Below, piece by piece: positions 45,519 to 55,646 of a stretch of DNA of 64,000 bases. The notes under the pieces are model-generated. The model was given only the letters and a program-made list of their open reading frames with translations. It searched no databases and was not told where the DNA came from. Source of the DNA: Iodidimonas nitroreducens (GTDB lineage Bacteria; Pseudomonadota; Alphaproteobacteria; Sphingomonadales; Rhodothalassiaceae); NCBI GenBank assembly GCA_000710935.1, contig BAYV01000013.1, positions 1 through 64,000 of the forward strand. The letters are read 5' to 3'. How positions within the stretch are numbered: position 1 is the stretch's first letter; each line of letters opens with the position of its first letter. The position numbers and the translations under genes are program-made.

Positions 45519-46517
45519 TTGGATGAATTTGGCCTCATAAAATCCTGTTTTGCCGCTTTGGCTGGTGCGGGTGCCCCGGCTTATGGCCTGGGGGATGATG
45601 CGGCTGTGCTCGCGCCGCCCGCGGGCTGCGATCTGGTTTTTACCAAGGATATGATGGTTTCGGGCAGGCATTTTTTTGCCGATGATCCCGCCGATCTGGT
45701 GGCGCGCAAGCTTTTGCGGGTGAACCTGTCTGATCTGGCGGCAATGGGGGCGCGGCCTTTGGGATATTTGCTGGGCTTTGCCTTTCCCGATCATCTGGAT
45801 GAGGCTTTGGCGCGGGATTTTTGCCGGGGCCTCGCGCAGGATCAGGCGGAATTCGGGCTTCGGCTCTATGGCGGCGATACCGTTTCCGGGGCTGGATCGC
45901 TGATCTTATCGCTCACGGCCATCGGGGCTGTTGGGCAGGGTCGGGCCCTGCGGCGCAAGGGCGCACAGCCGGGCGATGATGTGTATGTGAGCGGTGCGAT
46001 CGGCGAAGCGGCTTTGGGGTTAAAAGCCCTTTTGGGCACATTGCCCCCCGCTGTGGCCCGCATCCCGGATTTTGCCGCAATAAAGGATGCCCTGATCAAT
46101 CGCTATCATTTGCCCCGGCCACGGGTGGCATTGGGCATGGCTTTGGCGGGTCATGCTTCTGCCGCAATTGACATATCGGATGGGCTGTTGGCCGATCTGG
46201 GTCATATTTGTGAACAAAGCGATTGCGCGATGGAGATCGAGGCCGGGCAGGTGCCTTTATCGGATGGCGGGCGGATGGCGGTTCATCATGCGCCCGAATT
46301 GTGGATGGATATTCTCACCGGCGGTGACGATTATGAACTGGCCTTTACCGCCGCCACCGATGAGGCTGATCAGCTTGCGGCGCTGGCTCATGAAGCCGGG
46401 GTTGCCATCAGCCGGATCGGCCGGGTGAAGCCGGGGGCAGGGCTCGCGGTGATCGCCCATGATGGCACGCCTTTGCCCCGCGATGCCTGGGGGGCGGGTG
46501 GCTTTCAGCATCAGTGA
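45519..46517 (+). CDS. thiL: Thiamine-monophosphate kinase
   Basis: ThiL phosphorylates thiamine monophosphate to the active diphosphate. The 332-residue protein has GLGDDAAVL, TKDMMVSGRHF, KLLRVNLSDLAAMGARP and YGGDTVSG, the ATP and metal-binding motifs of the AIR-synthase-like fold, plus DISDGLLADLGHI. The start is a TTG at 45519 with GGGGGAG at about 6 nt; no upstream ATG fits the frame. It ends the riboflavin/nusB run. Confidence 0.96.
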   Translation: MDEFGLIKSCFAALAGAGAPAYGLGDDAAVLAPPAGCDLVFTKDMMVSGRHFFADDPADLVARKLLRVNLSDLAAMGARPLGYLLGFAFPDHLDEALARDFCRGLAQDQAEFGLRLYGGDTVSGAGSLILSLTAIGAVGQGRALRRKGAQPGDDVYVSGAIGEAALGLKALLGTLPPAVARIPDFAAIKDALINRYHLPRPRVALGMALAGHASAAIDISDGLLADLGHICEQSDCAMEIEAGQVPLSDGGRMAVHHAPELWMDILTGGDDYELAFTAATDEADQLAALAHEAGVAISRIGRVKPGAGLAVIAHDGTPLPRDAWGAGGFQHQ

Positions 46518-46563
46518 TGTGGCGGACGCGATCAGAAGAAACCGGGAATGAGGAACAGGCTTT

Positions 46564-47088
46564 ATGGTTGATGACGATCCCATTGAATTGCCGGCATCCG
46601 GCAAGCGTCGCGGCGTGCTGATGATCATCATTGGTGTGGTCGTGGGTTTGCTGATCGGCGGCGGTGCGGTTTATCTGCTGGTTTCCGGCTCCGCTAAGGC
46701 GCCGACAGATGCCGAGCAGACCGAAGCCGAGGCCGCGCCCGAGGAGGCTGCGCCCGATCTGCCCAAAATTGATCTGCTGGTGGTGCCGGTGCGCCGCTTT
46801 GCGGTGCCTTTGATTGATCATGATGGTGATGTTCTGGGCTATATGTGGGTGGATCTGGCTTTCGAGGTGGATGGCCCCGATCATCAATCCTATGTCGCTG
46901 CCCGAATTCCAGAATTGCGCGATGCCTTTCTGCGCGATCTCAATGCCCGGCAAACCACACAAAAAGACAAACCCGGTGCCCTTGATTTTGAGCTTTTGCG
47001 CGAACGCCTTGATGCGGTGAGCAAGCAGGTTATGGGCCCGGATCGGGTTTTAAGGGTGCGGATCACCAATGCCCAAAGGGTTCCCTGA
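46564..47088 (+). CDS. FliL-like membrane protein
   Basis: A 174-residue single-pass protein: short cytoplasmic N terminus, membrane segment at about 18-42 (VLMIIIGVVVGLLIGGGAVY), an acidic Ala/Glu/Pro linker, then a FliL-type domain (MWVDLAFEVDGPDHQSYVAA, RIPELRDAFLRDLNAR). FliL proteins sit around the flagellar stator; more distant homologues have other roles in membrane complexes. Here the gene is far from flgK-flgL and lies 47 bp after thiL, an arrangement seen in other alphaproteobacteria. The start has GAGGAA upstream. The flagellar link is inference. Confidence 0.7.
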   Translation: MVDDDPIELPASGKRRGVLMIIIGVVVGLLIGGGAVYLLVSGSAKAPTDAEQTEAEAAPEEAAPDLPKIDLLVVPVRRFAVPLIDHDGDVLGYMWVDLAFEVDGPDHQSYVAARIPELRDAFLRDLNARQTTQKDKPGALDFELLRERLDAVSKQVMGPDRVLRVRITNAQRVP

Positions 47089-47102
47089 TCCTATCGGCCC
47101 GT

Positions 47103-47121
47103 CCGGGCCTAAAAAGCCCGG
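47103..47121. repeat. GC hairpin downstream of the FliL-like gene
   Basis: CCGGGC and GCCCGG form a perfect stem around CTAAAAA. No T-run follows, so termination would be weak or protein-dependent. It could also mark an mRNA end. Confidence 0.5.
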
Positions 47122-47296
47122 CGGGGCTCCGATTATTCCACAGATGCGTTTGGTGGCTTGCGTGATCCATAAGCGACCCTTAAGCTTTTGAAACTGAAAA
47201 GACCGCGCAGAAGAATAAAAAGCGGTCATGGGCTGATTTGTGCGCCAACATGCGCCCTGATCTGCCCGTCGGATTCAAAAGAAGGGGATATCGTTT

Positions 47297-49390
47297 ATGC
47301 AAGTTTTGTATGTTTCGATCGCTGCGGGTGTTTTGGCCATTCTTTATGGCATATGGGCAACGCGATCAGTTTTGTCGGCCAGTCCTGGCAATGAACGCAT
47401 GCAGGAAATCGCCGGATATATTCAGGAAGCGGCGGGGGCTTATCTCAATCGCCAATATCGGGCCATTGCCATTGTCGGGGTGGTGGTCGCGGCTTTGCTG
47501 TTCTTTTTTCTCGAACCCTGGGCGGCCTTCGGCTTTGTTTTAGGGGCGGTTTTGTCAGGCGCGGCAGGCTATATTGGCATGCTGATTTCTGTGCGGGCCA
47601 ATGTGCGCACGGCGGAAGGTGCGCGCGAAAGCCTGCAAAGGGGCCTGTCGATTGCCTTTCGGGCGGGCGCGGTCACCGGGATGCTGGTGGCGGGCCTCGC
47701 CCTGCTGGCGGTGGCGGGCTATTATACCTTTCTTACTGTGGGTCTGGGCTTTGAAGCCACCGGGCGCACGGTGATCGATTCCCTTGTTTCTTTGGGCTTT
47801 GGGGCATCGCTGATTTCGATCTTCGCCCGTTTGGGAGGCGGTATCTTTACCAAGGGCGCGGATGTGGGCGCTGATCTGGTGGGCAAGGTTGAAGCCGGTA
47901 TTCCCGAAGATGATCCCCGCAATCCGGCGGTGATCGCCGATAATGTGGGCGATAATGTGGGCGATTGCGCCGGGATGGCGGCGGATCTGTTTGAAACCTA
48001 TGTGGTGACTGTGGGTGCCACCATGGTCTTATCGGCTTTGTTTTTGAAAACAGGGGCCGCCGATCTGATGGCTTTGCCCCTGATCATCGGCGGGGTGTGC
48101 ATCGTCACCTCGATCATCGGAACCTTTTTCGTGCGGTTGGGATCAAAGCAATCGATCATGGGGGCCCTTTATAAAGGCTTTCTGGTCACCAGTGTTTTGT
48201 CTCTCATTGCGATTTATTTCGCCATGGATTGGGCTTTGGGGGCGGAAGGCCTTGATACGGCGTTCACCACCGCAGATGCGGGCCGCTTTACCGGCATGGA
48301 TCTTTATTTATGCGGTGTGGTGGGGCTGGCTGTGACCGGGCTTTTGATCTATGTCACGGAATATTATACCAGCACCGAATATCGCCCCGTGCGGTCGATT
48401 GCCAAGGCATCGGAAACCGGCCATGGCACCAATGTCATCCAGGGGCTGGCCATTTCCCTTGAAGCCACAGCCATTCCCGTGCTGATCATTTCCGCCGGGA
48501 TCATCGTGGCGTATAGCCTGGCCGGTGTTTTGGGCTTAGGCTTTGCGGCCACGGCGATGCTCGCTTTGGCGGGCATGGTGGTGGCGCTTGATGCCTATGG
48601 CCCGGTCACCGATAATGCTGGCGGCATCGCTGAAATGGCCAATCTGGATGAAGATGTGCGGTCGCGCACCGATGCTTTGGATGCGGTGGGCAATACCACG
48701 AAGGCGGTGACCAAGGGCTATGCCATCGGCTCGGCGGGCTTGGCGGCTTTGGTGCTGTTCTCGGCTTATACCGCTGATATCGGAATCTATTTTTCTGAAG
48801 TGGTCGTCGATTTCAGCCTGTCCAATCCTTATGTTGTGGTGGGCCTGTTTCTGGGGGCCATGCTGCCTTATCTTTTTGGGGCCATGGGGATGACGGCGGT
48901 GGGCCGTGCCGGTGGTGCGGTGGTTGAGGAAGTACGTCGTCAGTTTCGTGAAAAGCCGGGGATTATGGATGGGACGGAAAAACCCGATTATGCCCGTTCG
49001 GTCGATCTTTTGACCAAGGCGGCGATCCGGGAAATGATCATTCCATCCTTATTGCCGGTGTTGGCGCCGTTGGTGGTCTATTTCGTGATCAATGCCATTG
49101 CCGGGCAGGGGCAGGCCTTTTCGGCTGTTGGCGCCCTGCTTTTGGGGGTGATCGTTTCAGGGCTGTTTGTTGCTATTTCCATGACTGCCGGTGGCGGGGC
49201 TTGGGATAATGCCAAGAAATATATCGAGGATGGCCATCATGGCGGCAAGGGATCAGAAGCCCACAAAGCCGCGGTGACCGGCGATACGGTGGGCGATCCC
49301 TATAAGGATACGGCGGGCCCGGCGGTGAACCCGATGATCAAGATCACCAATATCGTGGCGCTTTTGCTGCTGGCCTTTCTGGCCCACTGA
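47297..49390 (+). CDS. hppA: Membrane proton-pumping pyrophosphatase (K+-independent)
   Basis: HppA couples pyrophosphate hydrolysis to proton export. The 697-residue protein is highly hydrophobic with about 16 predicted membrane segments. The pyrophosphate-binding motif is [13 protein letters not shown], followed by [20 protein letters not shown]. The ion-dependence motif is GNTTKA with Lys469, which marks the K+-independent H+-pumping class. The C-terminal repeat of the acidic motif ([20 protein letters not shown]) is intact. Start ATG follows AAGGGG at about 9 nt. It is monocistronic and shares a bidirectional terminator with the convergent BamE gene. Confidence 0.97.
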   Translation: MQVLYVSIAAGVLAILYGIWATRSVLSASPGNERMQEIAGYIQEAAGAYLNRQYRAIAIVGVVVAALLFFFLEPWAAFGFVLGAVLSGAAGYIGMLISVRANVRTAEGARESLQRGLSIAFRAGAVTGMLVAGLALLAVAGYYTFLTVGLGFEATGRTVIDSLVSLGFGASLISIFARLGGGIFTKGADVGADLVGKVEAGIPEDDPRNPAVIADNVGDNVGDCAGMAADLFETYVVTVGATMVLSALFLKTGAADLMALPLIIGGVCIVTSIIGTFFVRLGSKQSIMGALYKGFLVTSVLSLIAIYFAMDWALGAEGLDTAFTTADAGRFTGMDLYLCGVVGLAVTGLLIYVTEYYTSTEYRPVRSIAKASETGHGTNVIQGLAISLEATAIPVLIISAGIIVAYSLAGVLGLGFAATAMLALAGMVVALDAYGPVTDNAGGIAEMANLDEDVRSRTDALDAVGNTTKAVTKGYAIGSAGLAALVLFSAYTADIGIYFSEVVVDFSLSNPYVVVGLFLGAMLPYLFGAMGMTAVGRAGGAVVEEVRRQFREKPGIMDGTEKPDYARSVDLLTKAAIREMIIPSLLPVLAPLVVYFVINAIAGQGQAFSAVGALLLGVIVSGLFVAISMTAGGGAWDNAKKYIEDGHHGGKGSEAHKAAVTGDTVGDPYKDTAGPAVNPMIKITNIVALLLLAFLAH

Positions 49391-49410
49391 GCGCGGCTGA
49401 TCAGAAAAAA

Positions 49411-49438
49411 ACGGCATGCCCTTTGCGGGGCGTGCCGT
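49411..49438. terminator. Bidirectional intrinsic terminator between hppA and the BamE-like gene
   Basis: ACGGCATGCCC and GGGCGTGCCGT pair along 11 positions (one G-T). A-rich sequence precedes it and T/A-rich sequence follows, so it can work in both directions. Confidence 0.85.
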
Positions 49439-49475
49439 TAATTAATTGCTTAGAGATCGAGAGGGATATCAGGTT

Positions 49476-49991
49476 TCAGCGGCCGCCGGGGCCACGACCG
49501 CCGCCGGGGCCACCCGCACCGCCGGGGCCCGCCGGGCCAACCCGCCCGATGCCACGCAAAAGCTGCTCGAAAAAGCCCAGGGTTTTGCCGCGGATGGGCG
49601 TGATGTTATCAACCGGATCGATTTCCTGCGCATCGGCAAGGCCATAGCGCTTGACGTTTTGAACCGCCCCGCCATCATCGAACTGCACTTCCACAACGGT
49701 TTGTGTGAGCGGGCGTTCTTCGATGAAGCCACGGCTAACTGTATCGCGGGAGACATAAAACCATGTTTCATTGCCAAAGGCGCTGACGATTGATGGGGTA
49801 CCCAGCATATCGGCAACAGAATTTCTGTTGTCAACGCCGGGGGAAATGGCCTTCATCAGGTCTTCATCAACCACATAACCGCGGGTTTGGGTGGATGTGG
49901 TGCAGGCCGGGAGCAGCAGCGCTATGGCCATGCACCCCAATAAAGCGCCCTTCGACGATTTTGATTTCAGAGAACCCATTCTAGCAATCAT
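49476..49991 (-). CDS. bamE: BamE/SmpA/OmlA-like outer-membrane assembly lipoprotein
   Basis: A lipoprotein of about 171 residues. The signal ends in a lipobox (LLLPAC, Cys near residue 30). The BamE domain follows: MKAISPGVDNRNSVADMLGTP, FGNETWFYVSRD and VVEVQFDDGGAVQNVKRYGL, the short beta-rich fold that supports the BAM complex. The last 20 residues are an unusual Gly/Pro-rich tail (GPAGPGGAGGPGGGRG...), not part of the standard domain. Start ATG at 49991, or 49979 one Met further in; no clear ribosome site. The divergent neighbour is the bc1 chaperone gene. Confidence 0.88.
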   Translation of the reverse strand: MIARMGSLKSKSSKGALLGCMAIALLLPACTTSTQTRGYVVDEDLMKAISPGVDNRNSVADMLGTPSIVSAFGNETWFYVSRDTVSRGFIEERPLTQTVVEVQFDDGGAVQNVKRYGLADAQEIDPVDNITPIRGKTLGFFEQLLRGIGRVGPAGPGGAGGPGGGRGPGGR

Positions 49992-50090
49992 TTGGAAACA
50001 AAGCCTGTGCTTGATTTTTTGCCGATAAGCGGCGAATGATCACTGATACAGTCATCTCTTATTCACCGCGTCAAGTCAACAAGCGTGCCC

Positions 50091-50687
50091 ATGTCCTCAT
50101 TGATCCATTTTCTGAAAAATCTTTTTGCCGCCTCACCCGGCCGCGAAACCGCGATTGCCCTTTATAGCGGGGCCGTGGGACAGGCCCGACAGCCTGCTTT
50201 TTTTACCCACTATAAAATCCCCGATACATTGGATGGGCGTTTCGATCTCGTTGTTTTGCATCTGTATTTAGTTTTGCACAGGCTGAGCGCGATCAAACCC
50301 CCCTGCAATGACGTGCAGATGATTTTGCAAGAGGCTTTTTTTGCCGATCTCGATCGCTCGATGCGTGAAATAGGGGTGGGGGATCTGGCTGTTGGCAAGC
50401 ATGTCAAAGAGATGGCATCGGCCTATTTCGGGCGCTTGCAGGCTTATGATCATGCCCTTGATTCGGGGGATGAGGCAGCGCTTATGGATGTTTTGGCGCG
50501 CAATATTTATCGTGGGCAGCTCCCTTCAGGGGATTGCGTGGAGCGTTTGGCCTCTTATGTGAGGCGTCAGGCTGCGCATCTGGAAGCCATCAGCGACGAG
50601 GATATCTGTGCTGGCCGCGTGCATTTTCTAAGCCCTGAAATTTCCGAAACCACCAAAAGCCGACATGAGGATGACCCCCGGGCATGA
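50091..50687 (+). CDS. Cytochrome bc1 assembly chaperone (Cbp3/UQCC1 family)
   Basis: A 198-residue protein of the ubiquinol-cytochrome c chaperone family. Characteristic segments are PDTLDGRFDLVVLHLYLVL, DLDRSMREIGVGDLAVGKHV and MASAYFGRLQAYDHAL. Mitochondrial relatives bind newly made cytochrome b. The start is taken at the ATG at 50091; a GTG at 50085 is in frame. The gene overlaps the DUF177 gene by 4 bp (ATGA). This pairing next to plsX-fabH is a common alphaproteobacterial order. Confidence 0.9.
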   Translation: MSSLIHFLKNLFAASPGRETAIALYSGAVGQARQPAFFTHYKIPDTLDGRFDLVVLHLYLVLHRLSAIKPPCNDVQMILQEAFFADLDRSMREIGVGDLAVGKHVKEMASAYFGRLQAYDHALDSGDEAALMDVLARNIYRGQLPSGDCVERLASYVRRQAAHLEAISDEDICAGRVHFLSPEISETTKSRHEDDPRA

Positions 50688-51208
50688 CCGTCTTTCACCA
50701 TATCATCAGCCGCGACAGCCTCGATAAAGAGCCGCTTTTTCTCGATCTGAAGGCAGATGAGGCCATTCGTGAGGCCTTGTCTCAAAGATTTGAACTGCCT
50801 GCGATCAATGCCCTTGAGGGTGATGTGGAAATCAATGCTATTGAGGGGGGAATGAAGCTGAGCGGCCAGTTACGGGCCGATCTGGTGCAGCAATGTGTGC
50901 TCACTTTACAACCCATTGTCGTTCGGCTGGATGAGCCTTTCGCCATTTATTATCTTGCTGATGACTTGCCCGAAGAGGATGGAGAGGCGATTGTGGATGC
51001 AGAGCATGAGGATGTGGTTGCTTTGATCGATGGCAAGGTGGATGTGGGCGAAGCTCTGGCGCAAACCCTGTCCTTGGCGCTTGATCCTTTTCCGCGTGCC
51101 GAAGATGCCGTTTTACCACAGGGGGTGATCAGCGAAGACGAACTGAAGATAAGCCATCGTCGCGATAATCCATTCTCGATTCTTGAAAAACTTCGCGACA
51201 AGACTTGA
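50684..51208 (+). CDS. DUF177 (YceD) family protein
   Basis: A 174-residue protein of the YceD/DUF177 family, small acidic proteins often encoded with plsX and linked in other bacteria to 23S rRNA processing. Typical features are GQLRADLVQQCVLTLQPI with the conserved Cys, VRLDEPFAIYY and the C-terminal NPFSILEKLRDKT. The usual rpmF (L32) gene is absent from the gap before plsX, which is 109 bp. It overlaps the bc1 chaperone gene by 4 bp. Confidence 0.9.
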   Translation: MTVFHHIISRDSLDKEPLFLDLKADEAIREALSQRFELPAINALEGDVEINAIEGGMKLSGQLRADLVQQCVLTLQPIVVRLDEPFAIYYLADDLPEEDGEAIVDAEHEDVVALIDGKVDVGEALAQTLSLALDPFPRAEDAVLPQGVISEDELKISHRRDNPFSILEKLRDKT

Positions 51209-51317
51209 AGCAATATCATTTGCCGGTATTTTGCACGGCGCATCAGGGTGTGGCAGAAGTGTAGCTTGCCGGTGTTATGATGTGTTGAATGGTAAATAGA
51301 TCCTGGGGCAGGCATAG

Positions 51318-52397
51318 TTGAAAAAACATCTGACAATTGCGCTCGACGCCATGGGTGGTGATCAAGCTCCGGCGGTGGTTGTTCATGGCGCGCATCTCGC
51401 CCGCGAACGCTATCCCGATGTCCATTTCGTCTTTTTCGGGCGCAGCGATGATGTGCAGCCCTTGCTCGATGCCGCACCTTTGCTAAAAAAGGTCAGCCGC
51501 TTTGTGCATACCGATGATGTGGTGCAGGCCGAAGACAAGCCCGGCAAAGCCCTGCGTCGCAGCCGCCAATCCTCGATGGCGCTGGCCATCGAATCCGTGA
51601 AGGCGGGGGAGTGCGATGTGGCGGTATCAGCCGGCAATACCGGGGCTTTGATGGCGCTTGCCAAATTCATCCTGCGCACCTTGCCATCCATTGATCGCCC
51701 TGCTTTGGCCTCACTTCTTCCCACTTATAAGGGCGAATGTGTGATGCTGGATCTGGGCGCGAATGTGGAATGTGATGCCTCTAATCTTGTTGAATTTTCA
51801 GTGATGGGCGCGGCTTTTGCCCGCACGGTCTTGGGATTGCAGCGGCCGCGCGTGGGGCTGCTCAATATCGGGGTCGAGGAACTGAAGGGCAATGAAGAGG
51901 TAAAAGAAGCTGCAGAAATCCTGCGGACGTCTGATCTGCCGATGGAATTTTGCGGCTTTATCGAGGGCAATATGATCGGAGCCGGCGAAACCGATGTGGT
52001 GGTCACCGATGGCTTTACCGGCAATGTTGCCCTGAAAGCGGTGGAAGGCACGGCGCAGTTGATTGGCCGCCTGGTGGGCGATGCCTTTCGCTCTTCATGG
52101 CGTGCCCGGCTGGGTTATTTGCTGGCCCGGCGCGGTATGAATGGTTTGCGCGATCATCTCGATCCGAATCATCATAATGGTGCCGTTATGTTGGGCCTGA
52201 ATGGGCTTGTGGTGAAAAGCCATGGCGGGGCAACGGTTGAAGGCTATGCCACGGCCATCGGCGTGGCGATCGATATGGCGCATCATAATCTGATCCATCT
52301 GATCACCAAGGATCTGGGCGGGGTGGCCATGGACCGTCAGGAGAGTGAGCCCCTGACATTGGAAACAGATAAACAGGCAGAGAGCAAATCAGCGTGA
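51318..52397 (+). CDS. plsX: Phosphate acyltransferase
   Basis: PlsX makes acyl-phosphate from acyl-ACP for phospholipid synthesis. The 359-residue protein starts [20 protein letters not shown] and has [18 protein letters not shown] and [20 protein letters not shown]. The start is a TTG at 51318 with GGCAGG upstream. Its stop overlaps the GTG start of fabH by 4 bp, so lipid synthesis genes are coupled. Confidence 0.97.
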   Translation: MKKHLTIALDAMGGDQAPAVVVHGAHLARERYPDVHFVFFGRSDDVQPLLDAAPLLKKVSRFVHTDDVVQAEDKPGKALRRSRQSSMALAIESVKAGECDVAVSAGNTGALMALAKFILRTLPSIDRPALASLLPTYKGECVMLDLGANVECDASNLVEFSVMGAAFARTVLGLQRPRVGLLNIGVEELKGNEEVKEAAEILRTSDLPMEFCGFIEGNMIGAGETDVVVTDGFTGNVALKAVEGTAQLIGRLVGDAFRSSWRARLGYLLARRGMNGLRDHLDPNHHNGAVMLGLNGLVVKSHGGATVEGYATAIGVAIDMAHHNLIHLITKDLGGVAMDRQESEPLTLETDKQAESKSA

Positions 52398-53371
52398 GCA
52401 CGATCCGATCCATTATCAAAGGCTGCGGCAGCTATCTACCCGAACGGATCATGACCAATGCCGATATGGCCCGGTTCGTTGAGACGAGCGACGATTGGAT
52501 TTCCGAACGCACGGGGATCCGGCAACGCCATATCGCCGCCGATGATGAAAAAACATCCGATCTTGCCATAAAGGCGGCCGAAAGGGCGCTGGATATGGCC
52601 GGGATTGCCGCATCTGATCTGGATATGATCGTGCTGGCCACCGCCACGCCGGACCAAACCTTTCCCGCCACGGCCACAAGTGTTCAACATGCTTTGGGGA
52701 TGCACAAGGGCTTTGCATTTGATTTGCAGGCGGTGTGTTCGGGCTTTGTTTATGCGCTTAATACCGCCGATAATTTCATCAAGGCGGGGCAGGTGAAGCG
52801 GGCTTTGGTGATCGGTGCCGAAACCTTTACCCGGATTCTTGACTATGAGGATCGCACAACTTGCGTGCTTTTTGGCGATGGTGCCGGGGCCGTGGTGCTG
52901 GAAGCGGGCGAGGGGGCGGGCCAGCCTCAGGATCGCGGCATTCTGGCCAGCAGGCTTCATTCGGATGGCCGCTATGGCGATATGCTTTATGTGGATGGCG
53001 GGCCTTCATCCACCGGCACCACCGGTCATGTACGCATGAAGGGGCGCGAGGTTTTTCGCCATGCTGTGGTTAATCTGGCGGCGGTAATGGAAGAAATTCT
53101 GGCGGATGTGGGGCTGACTTCCCAAGACGTAGATTGGGTGGTGCCGCATCAGGCCAATCGTCGCATTCTTGAAGGCACAGCGAAAAAGCTCGCCCTTAGC
53201 CCAGATAAGGTGATCATGACTGTGGATCGCCATGCCAATACCTCTGCCGCCTCGATCCCCCTTGCCCTTGATGAAGCGGTGCGCGATGGGCGCATCAAAT
53301 CCGGCGATCTCTTGATGCTGGAAGCCATGGGCGGCGGCTTTACATGGGGTGGGTGTCTGGTCCGCTGGTAG
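52394..53371 (+). CDS. fabH: Beta-ketoacyl-ACP synthase III
   Basis: FabH starts fatty-acid chains from acetyl-CoA and malonyl-ACP. The 325-residue thiolase-fold protein has Cys115 in [13 protein letters not shown], His in [10 protein letters not shown] and Asn in [15 protein letters not shown], the full catalytic triad. The start is a GTG overlapping the plsX stop (GTGA). ihfA follows after 137 bp. Confidence 0.97.
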   Translation: MSTIRSIIKGCGSYLPERIMTNADMARFVETSDDWISERTGIRQRHIAADDEKTSDLAIKAAERALDMAGIAASDLDMIVLATATPDQTFPATATSVQHALGMHKGFAFDLQAVCSGFVYALNTADNFIKAGQVKRALVIGAETFTRILDYEDRTTCVLFGDGAGAVVLEAGEGAGQPQDRGILASRLHSDGRYGDMLYVDGGPSSTGTTGHVRMKGREVFRHAVVNLAAVMEEILADVGLTSQDVDWVVPHQANRRILEGTAKKLALSPDKVIMTVDRHANTSAASIPLALDEAVRDGRIKSGDLLMLEAMGGGFTWGGCLVRW

Positions 53372-53508
53372 ATTAGCGGTTTCGCCTGATGGCTGTGATC
53401 CGCTCATCAGCTTTGAGACTAAGACATTGCCAGCTATTCGCTAAGACATTGATTGACATGAAATCTTTTGCGATCTAGACTGCTTCATCATCTGACAGGG
53501 GAATGGCC

Positions 53509-53823
53509 ATGTCGAAGCACACCGTGACGCGCGCTGAATTATCGGAAGCTGTTTATCAGGAAGTGGGCTTGTCGCGGAATGAGTCTGCGGATCTTGTGGA
53601 GCAGGTGCTCGATACCATCAGCGATGCTTTGGTCGCGGGAGAGAATGTGAAGGTCTCGTCTTTTGGCAGTTTCATCCTGCGTGACAAGGGCGGGCGCATT
53701 GGTCGCAATCCCAAAACGGGCGAGGAAGTTCCCATTGAACCCCGGCGCGTGCTGGTTTTTCGCCCAAGTCAGGTGATGAAAGATCGGATCAATGGCGCGC
53801 TCAAGGGAAAAGGCGGGGCTTGA
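53509..53823 (+). CDS. ihfA: Integration host factor subunit alpha
   Basis: A 104-residue HU/IHF-family DNA-bending protein. The arm region [23 protein letters not shown] contains the minor-groove-inserting proline, and the N-terminal helices [16 protein letters not shown] fit the alpha subunit. IHF commonly bends DNA at sigma-54 promoters such as the flgK one here. Of two in-frame ATGs (53503 and 53509), the second has GGGGA at 6 nt. The merR gene follows, in the standard order. Confidence 0.95.
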   Translation: MSKHTVTRAELSEAVYQEVGLSRNESADLVEQVLDTISDALVAGENVKVSSFGSFILRDKGGRIGRNPKTGEEVPIEPRRVLVFRPSQVMKDRINGALKGKGGA

Positions 53824-53986
53824 TCGGTCTTTGGCCATCATCTTGTCGTTTATTGGCGCTATGCACTTCTTGCTCTGTTTCTCCAAGGCCTTAAAGCGGA
53901 TCGCCTTTTTCGGTCGATTGCTCATACAGCTTAGCGGAACTCGGAAGTGGCGGAATTTGATGCCGATTGAAACGATGGGCGGATAG

Positions 53987-54658
53987 ATGGTGTCTGGATA
54001 TTCAGATATGGCAGCGGATGGCCCCATGCGGCCCCATGATGACGAAAATGATGCCCGAATGATGCCCCGGTCCGGGTCTTTGGACACAGGAGAGAGCGGA
54101 TCGGAAAAATCTGATCGCGCCTTTCGGACCATTGGCGAGGTATCCGAGCTTCTTGATCTGCCACAGCATGTCTTGCGCTTTTGGGAAACCCGTTTCACCT
54201 CCATCCGCCCTATGAAGCGAGGGGGCAATCGTCGCTATTATCGGCCGCAGGATATTGCTCTTTTGCGGACAGTGAAGCATTTGCTCCATGAAGATGGGAT
54301 GACCATCAAGGGCGTGCAAAAGCGCTTTCGGGAGCAGGGCGTGAAGGCCACCATTGATGATGTGCTGGCTATGGCGGAGCCGGATGACCTTGGTCGCAGC
54401 TCTTTGGAGCGGCCGATGGCGGCGGCGGCGGCGGGAGATCGTCCGATGGCAGGACATGCGACGCCTGATGGATCAAAGCCCGATCAAAATAAACCAGATG
54501 CCGATGGGGCTGGCTTGCATCATATTGAAGATACGTCTGATGATCAGCCCATCAATCCGTCTTTAGCGGAGCCGGGCCGGGCGGAAAAGGCCCCGATGCG
54601 CGCAACATTGGCTCACATTCTGGATGAACTGCGCACCCTGCGCCAAATGCTGGATTGA
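53987..54658 (+). CDS. MerR-family transcriptional regulator
   Basis: A 223-residue MerR-type regulator. After an acidic leader of about 45 residues, the winged helix is clear: [40 protein letters not shown] and [20 protein letters not shown]. The C-terminal part is long, low-complexity and acidic, ending in a short helix ([13 protein letters not shown]). It has no metal-binding Cys set. A MerR gene after ihfA is conserved in alphaproteobacteria; its target is unknown. Confidence 0.88.
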   Translation: MVSGYSDMAADGPMRPHDDENDARMMPRSGSLDTGESGSEKSDRAFRTIGEVSELLDLPQHVLRFWETRFTSIRPMKRGGNRRYYRPQDIALLRTVKHLLHEDGMTIKGVQKRFREQGVKATIDDVLAMAEPDDLGRSSLERPMAAAAAGDRPMAGHATPDGSKPDQNKPDADGAGLHHIEDTSDDQPINPSLAEPGRAEKAPMRATLAHILDELRTLRQMLD

Positions 54659-54715
54659 GGCACGGATCATCCCAAGGCGGCAAAGATTGTGAAACAACCA
54701 ATTTTTTGCCATGTC

Positions 54716-54729
54716 TTGATCTGGATCAG
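54716..54729. promoter_or_regulatory. FNR/FixK-like box upstream of the cytochrome b561 gene
   Basis: TTGATCTGGATCAG matches the FNR/FixK consensus TTGAT-N4-ATCAA at 9 of 10 fixed positions, 81 bp before the start codon. GATC is unusually frequent in this genome, so a chance match is possible. Confidence 0.4.
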
Positions 54730-54809
54730 GGGCAAAGGCCCATATTTCACACAATAATAGCCATAATCATCGACATCATGATTTTTCAGGAATCTGAAGG
54801 GAGACGATC

Positions 54810-55544
54810 ATGGCTTTAGACGTTTATCAGCGTTTGAAAATCTGGGATCGCCCGGTTCGGCTCTTTCATTGGATCAATCTGCTTTGTTTTCTGGGCCTGC
54901 TTGGGGTGGGTCTGGTGATTTTTTATGGGGGCGATCTGGGGATCAGCAATGATGGCAAGATCGCGCTGAAACAGATCCATGTTTTGATCGGCTATGTGTT
55001 TGCAGCCAATCTGCTGGTTCGAATCATCTGGGGTTTTGTGGGAAGTCCCCATGCCCGCTGGCGACATCTGTTTGCATTCGGGCCGCGCTATCGCGAACGA
55101 TTGGCGCGCTATTTAAGGAAGGATGGGGATACCGATCCCCTGCACAATGCCGGGCATAATCCTTTGGGGCAGCTATCGGTTTTCGTGCTGTATCTGCTTT
55201 TGCTTTCCCAGGCTGTTACGGGCCTTTTTCTGGCGGGCAGCGATCTGTTCTGGCCGCCCGTGGGTCACTTGATCGCTGAATGGATTGCGGCACCGGGGGT
55301 GGCCCCTGCAGATCTGGTGCCTTATGCCAAGCCCCTTTATGACCCTGAACACTATGCCGAGATGCGATCCTTGCGGGCACCCTTCATCAGCCTTCATGTC
55401 TATGGATTTTATGCCCTGATAGGGATGGCTGTTTTGCATAGTGCGGCGGTTGTTCGGGCTGAAATCCGGCAGGGGGGATCATTGGTTTCCGCCATGATCA
55501 CGGGCTATAAAATGCTTCCCCAAAAAAATAAGAAAAACCAATGA
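54810..55544 (+). CDS. Cytochrome b561 / Ni-Fe hydrogenase-type b cytochrome
   Basis: A 244-residue di-haem membrane cytochrome. Four membrane segments carry candidate haem-ligand histidines in RLFHWINLL, KQIHVLIGYVFA, SLHVYGFYALIG and VLHSAAVV. Such proteins pass electrons between the quinone pool and partner redox proteins. No partner dehydrogenase or soluble cytochrome is adjacent. The basic C terminus (KNKKNQ) is probably cytoplasmic. Start ATG follows GAAGGGAG. An FNR-like box upstream hints at oxygen control. Confidence 0.88.
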   Translation: MALDVYQRLKIWDRPVRLFHWINLLCFLGLLGVGLVIFYGGDLGISNDGKIALKQIHVLIGYVFAANLLVRIIWGFVGSPHARWRHLFAFGPRYRERLARYLRKDGDTDPLHNAGHNPLGQLSVFVLYLLLLSQAVTGLFLAGSDLFWPPVGHLIAEWIAAPGVAPADLVPYAKPLYDPEHYAEMRSLRAPFISLHVYGFYALIGMAVLHSAAVVRAEIRQGGSLVSAMITGYKMLPQKNKKNQ

Positions 55545-55646
55545 TGCCCGATCAGGTGCAAGGCGCTTTGCAGTTGATTTGGCAGTATGCGTTTTCTTGG
55601 TTGCATCAAGGGTCGGTTCCCGCCTATAACGGCGCCCGTTGCAATG

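Noticed and set aside
47103-47121. GC hairpin after the FliL-like gene as an intrinsic terminator
   Set aside because: The stem is good but no T-run follows, so it is listed only as a hairpin.
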